A DNA stretch of 14,231 nucleotides from assembly GCA_002751075.1 (NCBI GenBank), contig NAOQ01000322.1, positions 7,179-21,409 on the forward strand, given 5' to 3'. Below, piece by piece: positions 7,880-14,231 of this stretch (the stretch's first letter is position 1; every line of letters starts with the position of its first letter). Position numbers and translations under genes: made by a program. The DNA comes from Ichthyophonus hoferi (lineage: Eukaryota; Opisthokonta; Ichthyosporea; Ichthyophonida; Ichthyophonidae). The notes below the pieces were generated by a model that had not been told where the DNA came from, searched no databases, and was given only the letters and a program-made list of their open reading frames with translations.

Positions 7880-8573
7880 TAAATATTAGATGACCTTACT
7901 GTTTTTATCTTATTTTTGTTTTTGGTTTTTATTCAATATTTTGATGATTCTCTTATTGAAGTTTAAATTTCACATACTGAAATTTTAAAAAAGTATTTTA
8001 AAGATTAAAATTCCTATTTTGAATATTGACACTATGATAATTTTCGCAATCCAAATTACAATCTATGCATCAGTATGATAATTTTTCCAATCTCAAAGCA
8101 AACAAATAAATTGTAAAAATTACGTCTTTTATTTTAGCAAAAAACAGTTAGTCCAAAACAAATTCTTGTTATATATAAGATATATACAATCACTCTATAA
8201 TTCTTTCTTTTCCTTACGATTTATACTTGTATCTCATCATTTTCCTATAAAAACTATTACAGTATCCAGCTATGATCTTAAAAAACTTTAAACTTATCAT
8301 ACTCTTCAACTCTGTTTCAGTTTCACATTCCAATCTAACGACTAAATTCTTCCAAACCAAAACAAAAAGCACTTTCCGTATATAATATTCAAAAAAGATA
8401 AATAAAGAGGATTGTATAACGGGTTTAAATTCAAGGACTGAATAAAACCTTAAAGGCCTAAAAAATGATGAATCCTAGCATTATTGAAAATAAAAAAAAG
8501 GCTTAGTGATTTCTTTTTTATCACATGTTTTTTTTAGACTTTTCTAACAAGCCTTGAACTCTTCCCCGTTAAC
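7880..8573. other. AT-rich stretch, no gene recognised
   Basis: Between the transposase remnant and the copia element. It contains two direct copies of TATGATAATTTT(C/T)(C/G)CAATC at about 8034-8052 and 8072-8091, which could be subterminal repeats of the upstream transposon, but no matching inverted copy on its left was found. An 86-codon open minus-strand frame without an early Met (8214-8474) is judged to be chance. Confidence 0.5.
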
Positions 8574-8780
8574 TGTTTGTCGGAAATCTTCATGACTAAC
8601 CTGGTTAATGTATCCCACATCCAAGGCTGTATGATCTTGCAAAAACATTGAACCTCAGATAAATACGTAGATCAGCTGAAGTTTGAGTAAGGAGAAAATT
8701 ATGCAACGATTGGCCCATTATTAGATGAGAACACAACGTCCTTAAATAGATATATTTATTAGTCAATTCCACAAAATACA
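8574..8780 (+). repeat. Left LTR of the copia element
   Basis: Starts TGTTTGTCGGAAATC, a usual copia-type start, and ends near CACAAAATACA. It shares ACAAAAACATTGAAC, AGATCAGCTGAAGTTT and GAAAATTATGCA with the right LTR. The outer end is supported by TGTT in both copies. The inner end is set where the two copies diverge and may be a few bases off. Confidence 0.82.
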
Positions 8781-9199
8781 AGCATTCACACTAAATAAAA
8801 TAATTAGCTATACAGCCAATACAATTGGGATACAGTAGCATTAGATTATTTTGAATAAGGTAAAATAATTCTAGTGGCTCCCAGAGGTTTTCTGTAGACT
8901 GTTTTCTAGAATCAGAAAGGGACAAAAAAACATTAATAAATAAACATGGCCTTATAAACAAGGATTACCTACATTTCTAGACGGCGTCTTTTTAAAACAT
9001 GAACTCGACACTATTTCTACACAACTCTATATACTATTTCTAGATGGCTCTATACATTCTTTTTCTCTTTTGTTTTCATTTATGGTGCTAAAACTTTAAA
9101 CACAATTTGCAAAGATACAACAACCTTAAACAGGGCTAACAGGCCTCCAACACGTCCACTGTTAAGCTCTGCTAATACAAGGATGGTGACTAATTAACA

Positions 9200-11150
9200 A
9201 CTAGAGGACAATGCTGTGCAGCTTGATAATACATTGTAAAATTACGCTCTAGCCCTAGCACTATAAACAAAACATGCTGCGAATCCTCTCCTAGAAGAAA
9301 TGCAAAACTTACTAATAAAAACCATTGCCACCAACGCGTGGCAACAAGAACGGACAGGTACATTGACAAAGCCAGTCAATCAAGCTGTCATAGATAATTA
9401 ACAGTTTACCACCTGGTTCAAACAACTAACGTAGCTCAATATCCAACACAAACAGTAATTTAAAATGCAGTGTACCTTGAGTACAAAATAATAAAAAATC
9501 AGCACCCAGTTGGTGGCCACCCAACTAATCCTTTAGCAAGAATGTGTTGAGAGTGCCATAACACAGAAAAAAGCAACCTTATCTACTGAGTGTGCAGCTC
9601 AACAAGCTATCATCTTGACTGCAGAAAGAGACTCTCAACAGAAGGTGGCTGGCTCTAATGACTAAGCATAAAACTCAGCAAGTGACAAATCAAGCTGCTG
9701 GGGACACAGTTCAGTTAGCAGCCACTCTGGCAGTTGAATGGGTAAATGAGCATGCTCAACATCAACACGCAATGTTGATTGCCAAACTCACTGCCTAACA
9801 AGAGGCCACACCTAGCCACGGGATGGGCTACACAGCAGAATACAATCATAGTAGCCAAACATGTGAAACAAAAAGTTGCACAGTTAGCCACCAAGCTCAC
9901 TGCACTACAAGAGAACATGAAAATCGCTGAAATCAGTGCACTACAAGAGGCCACACAAGCCATTGAACAGAAAACCACCTTACCTGCAGGAAACGCAAAA
10001 CAGCAACAAGTAACTTAAGCCACTGACTGAGCTCCAAATCAACAGCATCAGAAGGTCCCACACACAAGCAGACTAAGATTCTCTCACCGGGATTTCCAAC
10101 AGGGACCAGCTGGCACAGATGTTTTTGGAAGACCGGGAGAATCAACACCCCCTCCCTAAACACTTTCACAAAGATCACCTGGTGGTGACGAATTTCCTCT
10201 AACTTCACCTTCAGCACCATTTGGATTTCCAGAACCTTTCAGAATCAACCAATATCAGTACAATATCAGACCCATTGGCATCGCTGACCTCTGAATCTTC
10301 AAACACAATACACATGACATGTATCCAATCAACATATACACTCGGAATCTCACCATACATACTCAGTTAGAGCAATGTGGGAAAGGATTCACACTGGTGC
10401 CAACTCCTGAGGAAAGGTTCAATACTACATTTGGAGTATACTACATCCCCCACAATGAGCATCTTACTTGTCACTATCTCAACACTTTAGTGAACCAGGC
10501 TGCCACATAAGATGCTGGTCTTGCAGATTTAAATGACAGAGAGTTCGCATATGGTAAGATTGTTATCCTCAATCAAACTTATAGGGACACAGCAGCTACA
10601 CTGGTTGATGGCAGCCATGAGAAATTACTCAACTTCAGATGGGTGAGTAATAAATTAGGCTCATCTACTATCATTCGCTACAAAATCTTATGCACCATAC
10701 TGCAGGGCTCCATTCATGTGATGCCATCCCAGGCCCTCACAGCCAAGGCCATGGAAATATATTGTACCAGCAAAGATTATCACAGCGCTATTACTAATAT
10801 GAAATCCGATTAAGATGCTTATCCTGAGTGACATGCCTTTGTCGCCAGGATAAAGGAATGAGAGTGTATGCTAGGCCTCCAAGGAAAACCAATGACGAAA
10901 ACTCTTTAAGAAAAAACTGAACAAAACAAGGAAACTTACGCCAAAGCTAAAAAGGGAGTCATCGACAACATGAAGTATTAAGGCCACCAAGGTAACTCAC
11001 CTAAGCTTACAAGAGTGTTTACATTCACGTATCACCCAGATATCAAGGTCAAGTATAGTACAACGAACTATAGCCTTATCCCAAAAGGTCTCAACTGTAA
11101 GAGATATTTTTCGGAAATCTACAAGGGGAAAAAGTTGCATCGCCAATCAA
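9200..11150 (+). pseudogene. gag region of the copia element (fossil)
   Basis: Ala/Gln/Thr-rich coding-like DNA follows the left LTR, then a part richer in charged and aromatic residues. The region lies between the LTR and the protease-like part and its base composition is clearly richer in C and A than the flanks. Around 9780-9970 a short motif recurs about three times (ACTGCACTACAAGAG and variants), suggesting a heptad-like, coiled-coil gag N-terminus. No zinc knuckle was identified with confidence. The assignment is mainly by position. Broken. Confidence 0.6.
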
Positions 11151-11159
11151 ACCAGTAGA

Positions 11160-11680
11160 AAAAATAAATTTGGCCAGTATGACAAAGACCAGGGCCATTA
11201 TGAACATTGCCTACATTGGCAATATATCTATAGTCGCCAAGCAGGAGGCGCTGACTCCAACTGACTGTATTGTTAATTCAGCTGCCTCTATGCCCATCTG
11301 CCCAAAGCTATCTGTGTTCTTCAAAAGTGAAGCTGTGGACATAGCAGTAACAATGGCTGATGGTACCACAATGCAAGCTCTCCTGAGAAGGAAAATTGTT
11401 TTATGCTTGCATACTGGATCAGAGATAATGCTGAACAATGTGTTATTCATAGCAAACGCACCAGTGGAACTATTTGCTCTACCGGCCCTGGACAACAAAT
11501 TCATCACCACTATGTTCTATGACAACAAACATACAGAAATTGGAAAAGGTGATCACGAGATTTTGACAGCTATGAACATTGATCACAAGCTCGTTGTTCT
11601 GCATGCTGACCCGTTAGAGGCACCCTCTGGCTCTACGATCTATAGCACAATCAACAATGACTTCGCATAAGCCACATGCC
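11160..11680 (+). pseudogene. Protease region of the copia element (fossil)
   Basis: A coding-like block of roughly 165 codons between gag and integrase. HTGSEIMLNNVLFIANAPVE resembles the copia aspartic-protease surroundings, where D(S/T)GA is followed by a hydrophobic 'NVLFVP' strand of the pre-integrase part. Position supports the call. The catalytic triplet is not canonical, so I treat this as protease or pre-integrase sequence. Confidence 0.5.
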
Positions 11681-11899
11681 TGCCAATGTGGATCAATTAT
11701 GTAAATCAATCCAAGACTCAAAGTACGATATTTGTGACCATAACATACACTTTGGCATAATAGGTCTGTGCATCTTGGTCAGGACCGCTTACATAGAGCT
11801 TTGAATCATCATAACAAACCTATTCCCAACGCCAATGGTTTTACGTTTAACCCCCTGTGCTACATCTAAAAGTTTATGTCCCCCTTTCCCATCAAAAAC

Positions 11900-12620
11900 A
11901 AAGAGATCTACTTGCCTAGATGAAGGTACATACAGTGACATCATCAGTCCATGAACTAAGGACTGAAGCTACATGTGTTGGATAAAGTGTTTTACTGATG
12001 ACGACAGACATTTTGTCACTGTACACCTCATGAAGTCCAATTCTGAGGTTCCACAATGTTTCAGAGCCTACAAGACCACTTTTGAAGCCATACATTTTCC
12101 CTTAAAGATTGCAACTCTTTTTACTGATCAAGGTAGGGAATATCTCTACAGTCGATTCCAGCAGTACCTCTGTCACAAAGGAATCACCCATCTCACTACT
12201 CTCTCTTGTGCCATTCAAAGTAATGGCCTAAGCCAGAGGATGGGTCGTCAGCTTATTGGAATGGCAAAGACAGCTCTACTTCATGCCAACATGCCACCCA
12301 CCAAGACTCTGGGGATTTGCATTCAAGGTGGTAGCCTACACCCACAACTTAACCCCAACAAACTCGCTTCCTGGGAACATCCTTCCACATGAAATATAGA
12401 CTAAACAACAAGCGCCAGTTGAAAGACCTAGGACCTTTAGGTCCAAAGTGTTCTACCAGATTAATGACATTGGCATCAAGAACAAGTTCTCTGGCAAAGG
12501 GAGACTTGGTGTCCTCCTGGGTTATGATCTGCTACAGCTAGGGTAGATTGTAATAGACTGGATAACATGCTGAATCTTAACAAGAAGAAACTTAATTGTT
12601 TTTGAACAACTATTCCAATA
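11900..12620 (+). pseudogene. Integrase region of the copia element (fossil)
   Basis: Clear copia integrase core signs: FTDDDRHFVTVHLMKSNSEV (usually F.DD.SR...V..L.SKSEV), LFTDQGREY (usually RSDNG.EY), HKGITHLTTLSCAIQSNGLS (usually HGI.....P.TPQQNGV.ER) and GMAKTALLHANMP. A C-terminal LLGYD block resembles the 'F.GY' part. In live elements this enzyme inserts the cDNA copy. Here it is a relic. Confidence 0.85.
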
Positions 12621-12899
12621 TAGCACAGACAAAAGAGTCAACATAGACCCTTTCGCAATATTGTACACGCATTCTCCACAGCAGGACTTAGAGGATGACC
12701 CCCCTCCAGTGACACATACTTCTAAACCATATAACCATGTTCAGGAGTACCCAGCTCTTGACAGAGAAAAAGAATTATCAGCGGCATCAACAAGATCAGA
12801 AACTGGCAAACCAACAACCTATCCTGCTGGTCTCCCTCATCATTAAATTGACATACCGCCAGTGGGAGAGCCTCAACATTTACTAGCAAGTGAAGTTCA

Positions 12900-13740
12900 G
12901 TATTAAGAAGGAATGGATTAATCGGATACAAAACATTCTGATGAAATCAAAAGAATGCACCCATTGTGCACCATTAACCACCAGATCAGGCACCGCATAC
13001 CCTATAGCTCCTCACAAGGTAAACCAACAAGCTACATTTATTGCAGCTCCTTGTTATCAGGCTACCACTCCTTATCAGGACATCCCTAGTATAATAGATC
13101 CCAAGACTTTTAAGCAGGCTCTTAGGACCCATACAAGCTTCAATGGCTCAAAGCCATGGGTTTGGAATTGGCCAGTATAAACGAGTATAGTATCTAGACA
13201 CTAGTTCCATGACCACCAGCTGGTACCACCATCCTCAGATCGCTCTGGGTCTTTCACTGCAAACGCGATAACAGAGGAATGGTGATCACCTGCAAAGCAA
13301 AGTTGGTGGCTTAAGAATCACAATAAACCAAGGATGTAGATTATTATGGTGTCTCATCCCCTATTTGTTCTTTTATGTCAATACGCTTGCTCCTTGCAAT
13401 TGCAAGAGCAAAGAGGTATGACCTATCTTAGTTTGGCATGAAGTACGCATACTGCACAGTTATCTGGAGACACCAGTCTTTATGGAACAACTGCAGATCC
13501 CAAGAAACAAAATTATTTATGTCGACTGATAAGAGACCTCTATTGACTACATATGTCTCTGAACTATTATTGAACCTGACACTGGACAACTTTCTGTGTT
13601 TGGTGTTCTTTTTTTGCATGGAATTCTAACCATGTTTGTACATGTCTCACGACCCTAAAAAAGGATTTATAGTATTATCAATATATGTTGACGATATTCT
13701 CTTCTGTGCTGAGAGGATGGAGGAGCAAAAATTAGGCAGC
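12900..13740 (+). pseudogene. Reverse transcriptase region of the copia element (fossil)
   Basis: Begins with a PKTFKQAL segment like the 'P....EAL' entry to copia reverse transcriptase, includes a LLLAIARAKRY-like segment and ends with YVDDILFCAE near 13685-13715, the catalytic YVDD box of the Ty1/copia class. The order after integrase confirms the family. Broken and incomplete. Confidence 0.75.
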
Positions 13741-13877
13741 TGACTGTCTCACCAAGTCCAAGGACCATAGCTTTATGTGACCCCAGGCATCCCTGAACGT
13801 GGGCAATCTTACTAGAACCGTCACAAATATTTCTCTTCTGCAAGCTCAAAACTCAAGTTATTGAATCTGTGGAGGAG

Positions 13878-14072
13878 TGTTCAAAATATTTATGACCATC
13901 TCAGTTAACATATCCTAATGTACGAATCTTACAAAAACATTGAACTCCAAATGAATACATAGATCAGCTGAAGTTTTAGTAACAAGAAAATTATGCAGCG
14001 ATTGGCTTATTATTAGTTGATAACATCATGTCTTCAGGTCAATATATTTATTGATCAATTCCACAGAATACA
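13878..14072 (+). repeat. Right LTR of the copia element
   Basis: Starts TGTTCAAAATATTTATGAC right after the purine-rich tract and ends near CACAGAATACA. From about 13929 to the end it aligns with the left LTR with only substitutions (about 26 in roughly 146 positions by hand); small length differences lie in the first 50 bases. Confidence 0.82.
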
Positions 14073-14139
14073 AAAAATATAGTATTATAACCTTCCAGTA
14101 ATGATTGTATTATTATACTTTACTTTCTATAATTAATAT

Positions 14140-14213
14140 GGCCTCTTAGCTCAGTTGGTTAGAGCGTGGTGCTAATAACGCCAAGGTCACAGATTCTCTT
14201 CCTGTAGAGGCCA
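14140..14213 (+). tRNA. tRNA-Ile (AAU anticodon), possibly a pseudogene
   Basis: A cloverleaf can be drawn. The acceptor stem GGCCTCT/AGAGGCC has seven perfect pairs and discriminator A. The D arm is GCTC-AGTTGGTTA-GAGC with a good A box. The anticodon arm is TGGTG-CTAATAA-CGCCA with anticodon AAT (14174-14176). The variable loop is AGGTC. The body closely matches eukaryotic tRNA-Ile(IAU). The T arm is abnormal: stem ACAGA/CCTGT has an A-C mismatch at its inner pair and loop TTCTCTT lacks the near-invariant A58, so the B box is poor. Only a TTT follows before the window ends. It may be a decayed gene, a tRNA-derived SINE head, or a working gene with an odd T arm. Confidence 0.7.
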
Positions 14214-14231
14214 CTTTAACTCCTCTCCTGA

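Larger units (their letters stand above)
8574..14072 (+). mobile_element. Old, broken Ty1/copia LTR retrotransposon
   Basis: About 5.5 kb on the plus strand, bounded by two related LTRs (8574-8780 and 13878-14072). Recognisable parts run gag, protease, integrase, reverse transcriptase. Integrase before reverse transcriptase identifies Ty1/copia rather than Ty3/gypsy. A purine-rich tract (GTGGAGGAG) directly precedes the right LTR. I did not recognise an RNase H region, a primer-binding site or a target-site duplication. The coding part is broken in many places (well over ten by eye), and the LTRs are only about 80 percent alike by hand alignment, mostly transitions, so the insertion is old. 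Confidence 0.88.

Noticed and set aside
8214-8474. 86-codon open minus-strand frame
   Set aside because: It has no ATG near its start, no recognised motif, and stretches of this length are expected a few times by chance in AT-rich DNA of this size.
8781-8830. Search for a primer-binding site after the left LTR, including one complementary to the nearby tRNA-Ile
   Set aside because: I found no stretch complementary to a tRNA 3' end. The element may use an internal tRNA fragment or the site has decayed.
8569-14077. Target-site duplication around the copia element
   Set aside because: The bases outside the two LTRs do not match over 4-6 positions at any end placement I tried. With such an old copy this is not informative.

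Overview
This window is AT-rich nuclear DNA of a eukaryote with spliceosomal introns of about 130-710 bases, standard GT..AG borders, long microsatellites and old transposons. The left third holds one host gene that I read as a syntenin-type tandem-PDZ scaffold protein (syntenin, SDCBP family). That family, the GTATGT/GTAGGT donors and a tRNA-Ile(AAU)-like sequence fit an opisthokont, most likely a holozoan protist or an animal with an AT-rich genome. I cannot name the species, and this placement is inference.

Layout. 1-107: AAT/ATA-repeat-rich lead-in. 108-4435 (+): syntenin-like gene, which I resolve into 8 exons (108-993, 1463-1564, 1697-1833, 2118-2267, 2982-3066, 3420-3475, 3882-3983, 4337-4435). 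All joins keep phase, giving 538 residues: a long low-complexity N-terminal region, PDZ1, PDZ2, and a C-terminal tail aligned with that of syntenin plus an extra lysine-rich end. Three short exons (1463-1564, 2982-3066, 3420-3475) were found only by following splice sites and the family pattern. 4436-7079: AT-rich intergenic DNA with degenerate repeats and a few weak minus-strand coding-like stretches. About 7080-7880 (+): decayed transposase of the IS630/Tc1/mariner superfamily (DDE_3 type). 7880-8573: AT-rich, no gene recognised. 8574-14072 (+): an old, broken Ty1/copia LTR retrotransposon with two LTRs of about 200 bp and recognisable gag, protease, integrase and reverse-transcriptase regions. 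14140-14213 (+): tRNA-Ile(AAU)-like gene or pseudogene with a perfect acceptor stem but a degenerate B box.

The most unusual signals are in the host gene. Most of its introns carry a short tandem repeat that starts at, or very near, the 5' splice site and echoes that intron's own donor sequence: (GTTAT)n in intron 1, (GTAT)n in intron 2, (GGTAG)n in intron 3, (TTGTA)n in intron 5, and a 59-base duplication carrying a second donor in intron 7. The copia element also ends 67 bases upstream of the tRNA-like gene, which recalls tRNA-targeted retrotransposon insertion. I saw no CRISPR array, operon or prokaryote-type regulatory site.
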